Origin: Vagococcus elongatus
Lineage (GTDB): Bacteria; Bacillota; Bacilli; Lactobacillales; Vagococcaceae
Direction of reading: 5' to 3'
DNA: 64,000 nucleotides
NCBI RefSeq assembly: GCF_003987645.1
Contig: NZ_NGKA01000001.1
Coordinates: forward strand, 186,001-250,000
Under the pieces are notes generated by a model. It did not search any database. It saw only the letters and a list, made by a program, of their open reading frames with translations, and had not been told where the DNA came from. A program made the translations under genes and the position numbers. Positions 28,919 through 36,908 of this stretch are shown here, piece after piece; within the stretch, counting starts at the first letter, position 1; each line of letters starts with the position of its first letter.

Positions 28919-30352
28919 GTGATTGACTTGCCCACATTAAAACATATTGCGAAATATTTGTTTATTCTGTTGATTGTTTATTTCCTTTACAGCACGGTCA
29001 GCATCTTAGTCTATACTAAAATCAAAATGAATCAAACTTCCGTCATCGTTCAAGAAATGCCTGTTAAATCGATGGATGATATTTTAATACCGAATCAGAC
29101 AAACGAACTGGCTGCCGTTAGCAGTAAAATTGAGAATGTCCTACCCCTTCGCTGCCAGCTTATTGACCAAGCACAAGAATCGTTGCTGATTTGTCAGTAT
29201 ACGATTGCCGATGACGACAGCGGTTTGATTTTCATTGGCAAACTGCTTGAAGCGGCAGAACGCGGGGTCAAAATTGAATTATTAGTTAATGGACTTTCAA
29301 ATCAAGTGAAAGGTTTCCAGCGTTTGCCCTTATCTCTACTTGCCAGTCATCCGAATTTTGAACTAAAAATGGTGGGCGGATTTAATTTCTTGAAACCTTG
29401 GCAGATGAATAATGTTCTCCATGATAAATTGATGATTGTTGACGATAATTACCTTCTTTCTTCTGGAGGGAATATTGAAAACAGATTTACCGTGGTTGCT
29501 GATAATCCTAGGCCTGTTCACGATTTGGATGTTGTCATCCAAAGAAATGGAGACGTTTCTAAAGACTCATTAATTACGCAAGGTACCGATTATTTCAATC
29601 AGCTATGGGAAAATCCTTATGCTGTGGACCTGCTAGATAAAGCAAAAATTAATGGTGAACACTTATCTGAGAAAGATATCGCAGAAAACAAAAATAATAT
29701 TGCAGCAGCTTTCACCCGTCAGAAATCATTGATAGGCAAAGAAGTGCTTGAACAGATGACTTTTCATCCCATTGCATCAAGTCACCTCGTTCATAATTCC
29801 GTTGGGACTCTGGTAAAAGAACCTGTCGTTTGGAAACAGTTGACCACTTTGATTAATCAGTCCGAACATAACACGACTATTTCAAGTCCTTACGTCGTGA
29901 TAACAGACAAAATGAAGGACTATATCACGGTCCCTTCCCATGGTCAGATTGACATACTATCTAATTCTGTCAACAATTCACCCAATTTATTTGCTTTTGG
30001 AGGGTATCTGAATCAAAAAGAAAAACTCTTAGAAATTTTTAACATCTGGGAATATCAGGGACAAGGCTCCCTTCATCAAAAAGCTGTATTGATAGATGAT
30101 ACTATCGGTATTGTTGGGTCTTTTAACATGGATTCTCGTTCAACTTTTTTAAGCAGTGAGCATATGCTGATTATCAACAGCCAAGGGTTCCACGACGAGT
30201 TAAACAATATTATCAACGATTACAAAGAGCATAGTTTGCCAAGTGTCATGGGTAAAGAAAACAACGAAGATGCCTCAAGTACCAGCGCTTTGAAAAAAGG
30301 ACTCCTTAAAGTCATCAGCTGGATAAGTCCGCTGATCGAGTTTCTTCTCTAA
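28919..30352 (+). CDS. Membrane-anchored phospholipase D / cardiolipin-synthase-like protein
   Basis: A 477-residue PLD-superfamily protein. One N-terminal hydrophobic segment (about 11-31) anchors it. Two HKD motifs are intact: HDKLMIVDDNYLLSSGGN and HQKAVLIDDTIGIVGSFNMD. Canonical Firmicutes cardiolipin synthases have two N-terminal TM helices and stronger Cls signatures, so this is a PLD-like phosphatidyltransferase or hydrolase rather than certainly Cls. Start is GTG at 28919 after AAAGGAGAA; a TTG three codons later is possible. It is divergent from the GT8 gene. Confidence 0.85.
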   Translation: MIDLPTLKHIAKYLFILLIVYFLYSTVSILVYTKIKMNQTSVIVQEMPVKSMDDILIPNQTNELAAVSSKIENVLPLRCQLIDQAQESLLICQYTIADDDSGLIFIGKLLEAAERGVKIELLVNGLSNQVKGFQRLPLSLLASHPNFELKMVGGFNFLKPWQMNNVLHDKLMIVDDNYLLSSGGNIENRFTVVADNPRPVHDLDVVIQRNGDVSKDSLITQGTDYFNQLWENPYAVDLLDKAKINGEHLSEKDIAENKNNIAAAFTRQKSLIGKEVLEQMTFHPIASSHLVHNSVGTLVKEPVVWKQLTTLINQSEHNTTISSPYVVITDKMKDYITVPSHGQIDILSNSVNNSPNLFAFGGYLNQKEKLLEIFNIWEYQGQGSLHQKAVLIDDTIGIVGSFNMDSRSTFLSSEHMLIINSQGFHDELNNIINDYKEHSLPSVMGKENNEDASSTSALKKGLLKVISWISPLIEFLL

Positions 30353-30354
30353 AA

Positions 30355-30392
30355 GAATAACGGCCGGAAAAATCTCCGACCGTTATTTTTAT
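30355..30392. terminator. Bidirectional terminator between the PLD-like gene and aldehyde dehydrogenase
   Basis: AATAACGG...CCGTTATTTTT stem with inner GGA/TCC pairing; T-rich on the forward strand and AATAACGG-ATTCTTTT on the reverse. Confidence 0.85.
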
Positions 30393-30399
30393 CATCCAA

Positions 30400-31836
30400 T
30401 CAATATCTATCTGTTTTTTGTACACTGATCCATTGTTCAGTTGTAAATTTATCTACTACCCAATGTCCGTTAAACCGCCCGACCCCAGAGTATTTCTCTC
30501 CGCCAAACATCACATGAGGTTCGTGTGTAATCGATTGGTCATTAACGTGTGCCATGCCAGACTCAAGTTGTTTAGCTAACTCCATTCCTTTGAATAAATC
30601 TTTGGTGAAAATACAGTTGCTTAGGCCATATTCAGTATCATTAGCTACTTTGATTGCTTCTTCTTCATCTTGTACAAGGATGATAGAGCTGACAGGAGCA
30701 AACATTTCGCATTTGGCTGAACACATCTCATTAGTCACATTAGAAAGAATCCAAGGATGGACCACACTTCCTTCTATTTTTCCTTCTAACCCGACTTTGG
30801 CCCCAGCATTTACTGTCTTCTCAATATTTTCTTTGACTTTTTTTGCCTGCTTTTCATTAATGAGAGGCCCAATCACAACTTCTTCATCGAAAGGATCTCC
30901 CACTTTGACTTCTTTAGAAAGTTTTACAAAGGCTTTGATAAACGGCTCGTGAACTTTTGGTGTGGTCAAGATACGATTGATTGCCATACAAATTTGACCT
31001 TGATGGGAGTAAGTCCCTAAGATTGCTGCTTTTGCTGCTTGGTCCACATCTGCATCATCCAAAACAATCATGGCCTGATTGCCGCCAAGTTCCAAGGAAA
31101 CATCTTTCAATAATTCTCCAGCAATTTTTCCAAGATGCTGCCCCACTTCTGTTGAACCGGTAAAGGAAATAAGAGAAGGAACTGGATGGGACACGATATA
31201 ATCGCCGATTTCGGATCCTCTGCCAGCAACAACATTCAATACACCTTTAGGAAATCCTGCTTTTTCGAACATTTCTGCAATTTGAAATGCTGAACCCGGT
31301 GTGTCGCTGGATGGTTTCAACACGACAGTATTACCACAAGCAATGGCAGGAACTACGGAACGCATAGATAATAAAAGTGGGAAGTTAAATGGGGCAATGA
31401 CACAGACGACCCCTTTAGGTTTTTTATAAACATAGTTTTCTTTTCCCGCTACATTTGATGGCATGATGCGTCCATCCATCATCATATGATAACCCATCGC
31501 ATCATCGATGACTTTTAAGGTATCCCCATATTCAAAAGCAAACTTTGCTTTTGTTCCTCCGCTTTCTTCTGCAAGCAGTTCAAAAACTTCCTCTTCCATC
31601 TCACGGATAACGGCAGCTAATTTTTTCAAATAGTCTCTTCTTTCTTCAGGAAGTGTTTTACTCCAAGAAACTTGTGCAATTTTTGCGGCTTCGTAAGCAT
31701 TATCCACGTCTTTCGGGCTAGCTGCTTTGTATGTATAAATCAATTCTCCAGTAAAAGGGTTATAATTCTCCATCATTCGATCGCTAGTTCCCTCACGCCA
31801 CTCACCATTGATGTACTGCTTTTGATAATGTTTCAT
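30400..31836 (-). CDS. NAD(P)-dependent aldehyde dehydrogenase
   Basis: A 478-residue aldehyde dehydrogenase superfamily enzyme. Features: cofactor-binding VCVIAPFNFPLLLSMRSV, SFTGSTEVG, catalytic Glu in LELGGN, and the catalytic cysteine in SHQGQICMAINR. The overall sequence resembles aryl/aliphatic aldehyde dehydrogenases (benzaldehyde/vanillin type), with substrate not determinable. Monocistronic. Upstream are a cre-like AGAAAGCGTTTTTT (31909-31922) and the palindrome centred near 31949, so it may be regulated by carbon source. Confidence 0.92.
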   Translation of the reverse strand: MKHYQKQYINGEWREGTSDRMMENYNPFTGELIYTYKAASPKDVDNAYEAAKIAQVSWSKTLPEERRDYLKKLAAVIREMEEEVFELLAEESGGTKAKFAFEYGDTLKVIDDAMGYHMMMDGRIMPSNVAGKENYVYKKPKGVVCVIAPFNFPLLLSMRSVVPAIACGNTVVLKPSSDTPGSAFQIAEMFEKAGFPKGVLNVVAGRGSEIGDYIVSHPVPSLISFTGSTEVGQHLGKIAGELLKDVSLELGGNQAMIVLDDADVDQAAKAAILGTYSHQGQICMAINRILTTPKVHEPFIKAFVKLSKEVKVGDPFDEEVVIGPLINEKQAKKVKENIEKTVNAGAKVGLEGKIEGSVVHPWILSNVTNEMCSAKCEMFAPVSSIILVQDEEEAIKVANDTEYGLSNCIFTKDLFKGMELAKQLESGMAHVNDQSITHEPHVMFGGEKYSGVGRFNGHWVVDKFTTEQWISVQKTDRY

Positions 31837-31908
31837 CGTTTTGCCTCTTTCTGAATTTATTTATGCCATCAGCACATTGACACCAGTGTAATACAAAACA
31901 AGTAAAAA

Positions 31909-31959
31909 AGAAAGCGTTTTTTTATGCAAAAAAAATATTTTTTAGCTCCTAGCTAAAAA
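31909..31959. promoter_or_regulatory. cre-like sequence and perfect palindrome upstream of aldehyde dehydrogenase
   Basis: AGAAAGCGTTTTTT at 31909-31922 matches 11 of 14 cre positions. TTTTTAGCT (31939-31947) and AGCTAAAAA (31951-31959) form a perfect palindrome separated by three bases. Either could be an operator for the reverse-strand gene starting at 31836; the palindrome could also be a weak terminator. The rest of the 260-base gap to the next gene shows nothing else apart from the terminator at 32046-32090. Confidence 0.4.
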
Positions 31960-32045
31960 TTTTTGTTGTATATTAAATAAAAGCAGACCTATCTGTATAG
32001 TTTGCAACCCTCAGAATAACAACCTTTCTTCATTTTTTTAAAAAG

Positions 32046-32090
32046 AAAAAAAGATATCTATTCGTTTTAAGAATCCATATCTTTTTTCAC
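32046..32090 (-). terminator. Terminator after the M32 carboxypeptidase
   Basis: AAAAAGATAT pairs with ATATCTTTTTT (with inner ATT/GAAT pairing) and on the reverse strand continues into TTTCTTTTT. Confidence 0.8.
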
Positions 32091-32096
32091 AAACTA

Positions 32097-33605
32097 CTAA
32101 TATTCGATTTGGTAAGCATCAAAGTACATATGTTTCATAAAGTCCAGCAGATATTGAGGATTCATGGTCTCCCCTGTTGCCTCTAAAATCAGCTGATTTG
32201 GTTTACGTGAGGCACCGTATTGATGGATATGTTCTTTATTCCATTGAATAATCGGTGAATAATCATCTGAACCCAAAACAGCCTCCACATCTAACGCTTG
32301 ATTCATGCGGTGATAAAATTGAGCTGCATACATAAATCCGAGAGCATAGGATGGGAAATAGCCGAAACTGCCACCAGACCAATGAGAGTCCTGTAAAATA
32401 CCTTCCAAGTCAGTTTCTGGACGAATGCCAAGATACTCTTCATATTTATCATTCCAAATCTGAGGCAAATCATCTAAGTCGATATTATCATTAAAAATCA
32501 TCTTTTCGATTTCATAACGAATAATGATATGTAATGGGTAAGTCAATGAATCCGCCTCAATCCGAATCAGACTTCCTTGCGTTACTTTGAGTCCCCGATA
32601 AAACCTATCAAAGTCGATATCATCAAATGTTCCCTCAGTCACTTCTTGAAAATACGGGTATTGTTTTTGCCAGAATGCCCGACTGCCGCCAATAATAATT
32701 TCATTAAACAGTGACTGAGACTCGTGACATCCCATAGAAGTCCCTGTTGCTAATGGAGTGTAAGAATATTTGGCATCGATATTTTGTTCATACAATCCAT
32801 GACCTGCTTCATGAATCACGCCGAACACAGCGGTTTGAAAATCCTCTTCGTCCCATCGTGTAGTCAGCCTGACATCATTATGATTCAGCGTTAATTCAAA
32901 GGGATGAATAGTATCGTCTAAGCGACCGCGACTCATATCATAGCCTAAATCAGCAATCACCTTTTCGATAAATTTCTGTTGTTGGGCTTTTGTCACTTTC
33001 CGATACAGAAAATCCGTTTCAGGAGGTGTTCCTTTTTCAGCGATCGTGTTGCGAATTTCTATAATTCCTTTACGAAGTTTTTCAAAAACACCGTCCAAAA
33101 TTTCAACTGTCATGCCGGGTTCGTACAAGTTTAACAAAACATCGTAGGGTGTGGCCTCATCTTTTTGCCACAAAGGGATAAACTCTTTAGTGAAACTAAT
33201 CATGGAAGACAAGGACTCTTTGAAATCTTGAAAATTATTTGTTTTCCGGGCTTTGACCCAATCGCTGTGGGCAAGACCCAGAGCTTTTTGGAAAGCCAAA
33301 TAACGCTCTTTGTCTATGCGATTATTTCTTTCAAAAGATTCTTTTTCTTTGAGAAAGACCCCTTGACCAAAATCAGACAATGCCTCTGGATGTTGGGTAA
33401 AATGCGTCATAAAATCAGTCATTTTATCCCCGTAAGACAAATCGTATTCTAGACCGCTCATGTAACTCATCAATTCACTACGCTGTTCAGCAGCTTTTTC
33501 AGGCATTCCGGTAGCCATATCCCAGTACAGGAGGCTATTAGCCTCTTTTAAAAGTTCACGCTCTTTAATATAAGCTAAAAATTCTTTTTCTGTCATCTGT
33601 TTCAT
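32097..33605 (-). CDS. M32 family metallocarboxypeptidase (Taq/Pfu type)
   Basis: A 502-residue zinc carboxypeptidase of the thermostable carboxypeptidase 1 family. The zinc motif HEAGHG (HEXXH class, in GVIHEAGHGLYEQN) is near residue 265, and HESQSLFNE supplies the third ligand. It trims peptides from the C-terminus in the cytosol; no signal peptide is present. Its ATG overlaps the stop of the RlmL-like gene upstream by 4 bases. Confidence 0.94.
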   Translation of the reverse strand: MKQMTEKEFLAYIKERELLKEANSLLYWDMATGMPEKAAEQRSELMSYMSGLEYDLSYGDKMTDFMTHFTQHPEALSDFGQGVFLKEKESFERNNRIDKERYLAFQKALGLAHSDWVKARKTNNFQDFKESLSSMISFTKEFIPLWQKDEATPYDVLLNLYEPGMTVEILDGVFEKLRKGIIEIRNTIAEKGTPPETDFLYRKVTKAQQQKFIEKVIADLGYDMSRGRLDDTIHPFELTLNHNDVRLTTRWDEEDFQTAVFGVIHEAGHGLYEQNIDAKYSYTPLATGTSMGCHESQSLFNEIIIGGSRAFWQKQYPYFQEVTEGTFDDIDFDRFYRGLKVTQGSLIRIEADSLTYPLHIIIRYEIEKMIFNDNIDLDDLPQIWNDKYEEYLGIRPETDLEGILQDSHWSGGSFGYFPSYALGFMYAAQFYHRMNQALDVEAVLGSDDYSPIIQWNKEHIHQYGASRKPNQLILEATGETMNPQYLLDFMKHMYFDAYQIEY

Positions 33606-34762
33606 TCCTTTGAAGTTTCAGGTTTGGCTGGACGGGGAGGACGTTTCCCCCAATACTGGAAGTAATCCGTTCTTAATGCGCCATTATACAATTTTCTCTT
33701 TTTCGTGGCTCTTTCGCCATAAGATTTTTCAAATTCCAAATCACTGGTAAGAATGTATTTGCTCCACGTATCAAGAGGACGGAAAACCTCCCCCATTTCA
33801 CGATAAAGTTTTCTCACTGCTTCTTCTTCCCCTAGACGTTCCCCATAAGGAGGGTTCGCAACCATCACACCATATTCTTTTTCCGTGCGGAAATCTGAAA
33901 GCTGCATTTGTTTGAAAACGATGGAGTCTCCTAAACCAGCTTCTTCCGCATTCTTTTTAGCCAATTCAATCATTCGGCCGTCGATATCTGATCCCATAAT
34001 ATCTAGTTCGCATTCATAGTCAGCAAGTTTTTCAGCTTCATCACGGGCTTTTTCAAATACACTGTCTTCAACCCATGCCCAGTCTTCACAGGCAAAACTG
34101 CGATTAAAGCCGGGAGCGATATTATGCCCGATTAAAGCGGCTTCGATACAAATCGTTCCAGAACCGCACACAGGATCATAAAAAGGCCGGTCCTTTCGCC
34201 AGTTAGTCAACAACACTAAGGCGGCTGCCATATTTTCTTTCAGCGGTGCCCCGCCTTTATCCAATCGGTAGCCCCGTTTAAACAAACTTGGGCCTGTGGT
34301 GTCAAGAGTAATCCTGACTTGGTCTTTCAGTAAAGAGACTTCCAGCTGATAGTGTGCTCCCGATTCCGGCAGTCTGCCATATCGGTGATAGTAATCACTT
34401 AATCGTTTCACGATAGCTTTTTTTGTGATTGCCTGACAATCCGATACACTGAATAATTTTGATTTGATTGATTTTCCGGCGACTGGAAATTCTGCATCCA
34501 TAGGCAAATATTCTTCCCAAGGCAAGGCAGCCGTTTTTTCGAAAAGTTCTTCAAAAGTGGTCGCTTTAAATTCTCCCACAATAATTTTGATTCTATCGGC
34601 TGTTCTCAGCCATAAATTTGCTTTGGCAATGGTTTCCATGGTGCCGTAAAAAATAGCCCGTCCATTTTCTATCTGGCAGTCTATTCCTAAATCACGCAAT
34701 TCTTTACCAACTAGAGCTTCGATGCCGCTTGCTGCAGTTGCCATTAACTTAAATCGTTTCAT
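33602..34762 (-). CDS. RlmL-like 23S rRNA guanine-N2 methyltransferase (YpsC family)
   Basis: About 386 residues. An N-terminal THUMP domain (about 1-155) is followed by a Rossmann methyltransferase domain with PVCGSGTICIEAALIGHN as SAM motif and the N6/N2-type catalytic NPPYGERLG. The likely target is 23S rRNA (m2G), as for Bacillus YpsC/RlmL. AGGAGG sits best for the second of two adjacent ATGs at 34762. It lies next to rnpB and gpsB as in Bacillus subtilis. Confidence 0.9.
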   Translation of the reverse strand: MKRFKLMATAASGIEALVGKELRDLGIDCQIENGRAIFYGTMETIAKANLWLRTADRIKIIVGEFKATTFEELFEKTAALPWEEYLPMDAEFPVAGKSIKSKLFSVSDCQAITKKAIVKRLSDYYHRYGRLPESGAHYQLEVSLLKDQVRITLDTTGPSLFKRGYRLDKGGAPLKENMAAALVLLTNWRKDRPFYDPVCGSGTICIEAALIGHNIAPGFNRSFACEDWAWVEDSVFEKARDEAEKLADYECELDIMGSDIDGRMIELAKKNAEEAGLGDSIVFKQMQLSDFRTEKEYGVMVANPPYGERLGEEEAVRKLYREMGEVFRPLDTWSKYILTSDLEFEKSYGERATKKRKLYNGALRTDYFQYWGKRPPRPAKPETSKE

Positions 34763-34791
34763 CATATCCTCCTCAAGTTGATAATAAATGT

Positions 34792-34824
34792 TAAAAAAAG
34801 CTCCCCATTAACTAACGGAAAGCT
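34792..34824 (-). terminator. Terminator of RNase P RNA
   Basis: On the reverse strand AGCTTTCC pairs with GGGGAGCT around a ~10-base loop, followed by seven T. It lies just after the mature 3' end of rnpB. Confidence 0.85.
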
Positions 34825-34835
34825 AAAAAACCTGA

Positions 34836-35224
34836 TACGTGTAGTTTTCTATAAGCCATGTTCTGTATTGATTTTTCTCAGGAGAAAAAATCAACGGTAA
34901 TAATCTGTCTACGGAGAAAATCTCCGTCTCTTTTCTTAGTTCATTTCCTTGAAAAGAATGCCCCTACCTGAATTTGGGTTGCTCTCTCGAGGGGTTTACC
35001 CGTTCCACCGACTTTATTTCTAAAGCCGCTTCGTCACTGTGGCACTTTCAAGCCTACTCAAGCATAGCTTACGCCGTAGCTTTTTTAGCTGCCGTTGCTC
35101 AATAAAGAGCACCTTAGCTTATGATTTCGCTAAGCACGAACACTACAAGCATCTCAGCTTGTGAGAGCATGGACTTTCCTCAACAACTCCTTGGAGCTGC
35201 TGTAATTACCCGAAAACTACACTG
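34836..35224 (-). ncRNA. rnpB: RNase P RNA, class B (Bacillus type)
   Basis: The reverse strand carries the conserved core elements of RNase P RNA: TGAGGAAAGTCCATGCTC near the 5' side, GGTGGAACGGGTAAACCCCT, GAGAGCAACCCAAATT with GGTAGGGG, and the closing ACAGAACATGGCTTATAG. The 5' end GTAGTTTTCGGG pairs with the 3' GAAAACTAC, setting the ends near 35220 and 34841. It is the catalytic RNA that matures tRNA 5' ends. Ends are accurate to roughly ten bases. Position between gpsB and the RlmL-like gene is conserved in Bacilli. Confidence 0.95.
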
Positions 35225-35235
35225 GTGCAATCATC

Positions 35236-35592
35236 TTAAAATTGTTTTGTCTGATCTAAATCATTGTCATTAGAAAGTAATTTGCTGCCAAAAACTTCTT
35301 TTTCTAAATTGGAGAGTCGTTTTAAAATATCAAAATTGGTTGCTGGACTCGCTTGCTTTGGCGTTTCTTGACGAATTCGTGACAAAGTTTCTGTACTCTT
35401 AGTCAATTGATCTACTTTGGAAATCAAGCGTTGATTTTCTTCTTTTAAGTCCAAAACTTCCCGGTTAAATTGCTCGTAATCTTTAATGACATCATCTAAA
35501 AACTCATCCACTTCAACTGGATCGTAACCTCTCATCTTTGTTTTAAATTCTTTTTGTAAAATTTCTCTGGCTGTAAAATTATAATTTGCCAT
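35236..35592 (-). CDS. gpsB: Cell-cycle protein GpsB
   Basis: A 118-residue DivIVA-family coiled-coil protein. The N-terminal membrane-binding part has the signature LQKEFKTKMRGYDPVEVDEFLDDVIKDYE (read here as FKTKMRGYDPVEVDEFLDDV), then a heptad coiled coil (about 35-75) and a short C-terminal helix. It acts as an adaptor coordinating septal and peripheral wall synthesis, binding class A PBPs such as the one encoded at 36.9 kb. Confidence 0.95.
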   Translation of the reverse strand: MANYNFTAREILQKEFKTKMRGYDPVEVDEFLDDVIKDYEQFNREVLDLKEENQRLISKVDQLTKSTETLSRIRQETPKQASPATNFDILKRLSNLEKEVFGSKLLSNDNDLDQTKQF

Positions 35593-35690
35593 TCTTTAGC
35601 ACCCCATCTATCGTTAAGTCTCTTATTTTTTTACATTACTACACTACTAATATATTGTATCTAAAATTAATATGAAAATCAATCAGATTA

Positions 35691-36233
35691 TCATTCATCG
35701 GCGATATCTTGCAGTTCAAACATCCCAATGGTCTCCATAAGGTAATCTTCGTCCGCCTGAAACTTTAGGGCATCACGATAAAAATATTCAGTTTTCCCAG
35801 AGTATTCGGGGTCATACACCAGTAGGCATCCCTGCGTTTTTTCAAGGAGAAATTTCGTGTGATTTTTTAGTTGTACGGGACTGGTATAGGGCTGATGAGA
35901 AGTTGAATTCTCATAATCGGCATTATTTTTCATTGTTAGCAATTTTTGCTGATTATCTTCATTCCAGTTGTTGCCAAATTCATAAAAGGGAAATATCAGT
36001 CCCAGCTTTAACTCGGGATAATCAGTCTTCAACTCAGGGATGACCTCACTCGTCCAGAATTCCACACCTAAGTTTCCGCTGATGATCACCCACTCTAATC
36101 CAGCTTCCAAATACATTTTTAAAGATTTCTTTAAAGCGCGTTTTATTATCGTGATTTTTGGATCTTTCTCTTGAAAAATGCCTAATTCAAAGCTACGATA
36201 ACCAGATACATAAAGTGTTTTTATTGGTTTCAT
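35691..36233 (-). CDS. ypsA: YpsA family protein (DUF1273, SLOG fold)
   Basis: A 180-residue protein of the YpsA/DUF1273 family. The N-terminal LYVSGYRSFELGIF with GNLGVEFW shows the nucleotide-binding Rossmann-like SLOG pattern; C-terminal YDPEYSGKTEYFYRDAL is family typical. In Bacillus it is linked to cell division, its ligand being unknown. Placed between gpsB and the divergent recU, as in other Firmicutes. Confidence 0.92.
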   Translation of the reverse strand: MKPIKTLYVSGYRSFELGIFQEKDPKITIIKRALKKSLKMYLEAGLEWVIISGNLGVEFWTSEVIPELKTDYPELKLGLIFPFYEFGNNWNEDNQQKLLTMKNNADYENSTSHQPYTSPVQLKNHTKFLLEKTQGCLLVYDPEYSGKTEYFYRDALKFQADEDYLMETIGMFELQDIADE

Positions 36234-36267
36234 TTAACTAGTCTTTCCAATCTAAAATGATTTTTGA

Positions 36268-36273
36268 TATAAT
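36268..36273 (+). promoter_or_regulatory. -10 element of recU-pbp1A promoter
   Basis: TATAAT in the context TTGATATAATACG at 36268-36273, about 20 bases before the recU start. No good -35 hexamer is seen. Confidence 0.5.
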
Positions 36274-36293
36274 ACGTACAGGAGTGTGATGGT

Positions 36294-36905
36294 ATGACAA
36301 TGAATTATCCGAATGGCAGACGTTATTCCGTCAGTTCTTCCTCGGACATCAAGGGTTCTAAGAAAATCAATACGAAGTTCAGCAACCGCGGGATGACTTT
36401 TGAAGAGATGATTAACGAAACCAATCTCTACTACTTGCAGCGTGATATTGCCGTCATTCATAAAAAACCGACTCCAATACAAATCGTCAAAGTGGACTAC
36501 CCGAAAAGAAGTGCCGCAAAGATCAAAGAAGCTTACTTTAAACAAGCATCGACAACAGACTATAACGGAGTGTATCAAGGCCGCTATTTGGACTTTGAAG
36601 CTAAGGAGACAAAAAACAAAACATCGTTTCCTTTAGCAAATCTTCACGATCATCAAGTTTATCATATGAAAAAATGTGTTAAACAGCAAGGAATAGTTTT
36701 TGTTTTAGTCTGGTTTTCCACGTTAAAACGCTGCTTTTTATTAAGCAGTTCGAGTGTGTTCGACTTTTGGGATAAAAAACAAAACGGCAAAAAATCTATC
36801 CCTCTTTCCTTTTTCGAATCAGATGGTATTGAAGTGTCAATTGGCTTTGCTCCAAGAGTGGATTATCTTGCCGCACTGGAGAAACTTACTATAGGAGGAG
36901 CGTAA
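36294..36905 (+). CDS. recU: Holliday junction resolvase RecU
   Basis: A 203-residue endonuclease that resolves four-way junctions in recombination. The N-terminal NRGMTFEEMINETN and the catalytic region GVYQGRYLDFEAKET (E-x-K) with FPLANLHDHQ are diagnostic. AGGAG lies ahead of ATG. It is followed three bases later by the PBP1A gene, the conserved recU-ponA pair. Confidence 0.96.
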   Translation: MTMNYPNGRRYSVSSSSDIKGSKKINTKFSNRGMTFEEMINETNLYYLQRDIAVIHKKPTPIQIVKVDYPKRSAAKIKEAYFKQASTTDYNGVYQGRYLDFEAKETKNKTSFPLANLHDHQVYHMKKCVKQQGIVFVLVWFSTLKRCFLLSSSSVFDFWDKKQNGKKSIPLSFFESDGIEVSIGFAPRVDYLAALEKLTIGGA

Positions 36906-36908
36906 CTT

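Noticed and set aside
36252-36578. 108-codon reverse frame opposite recU
   Set aside because: Shadow of the RecU coding sequence; RecU has catalytic motifs and a proper start.
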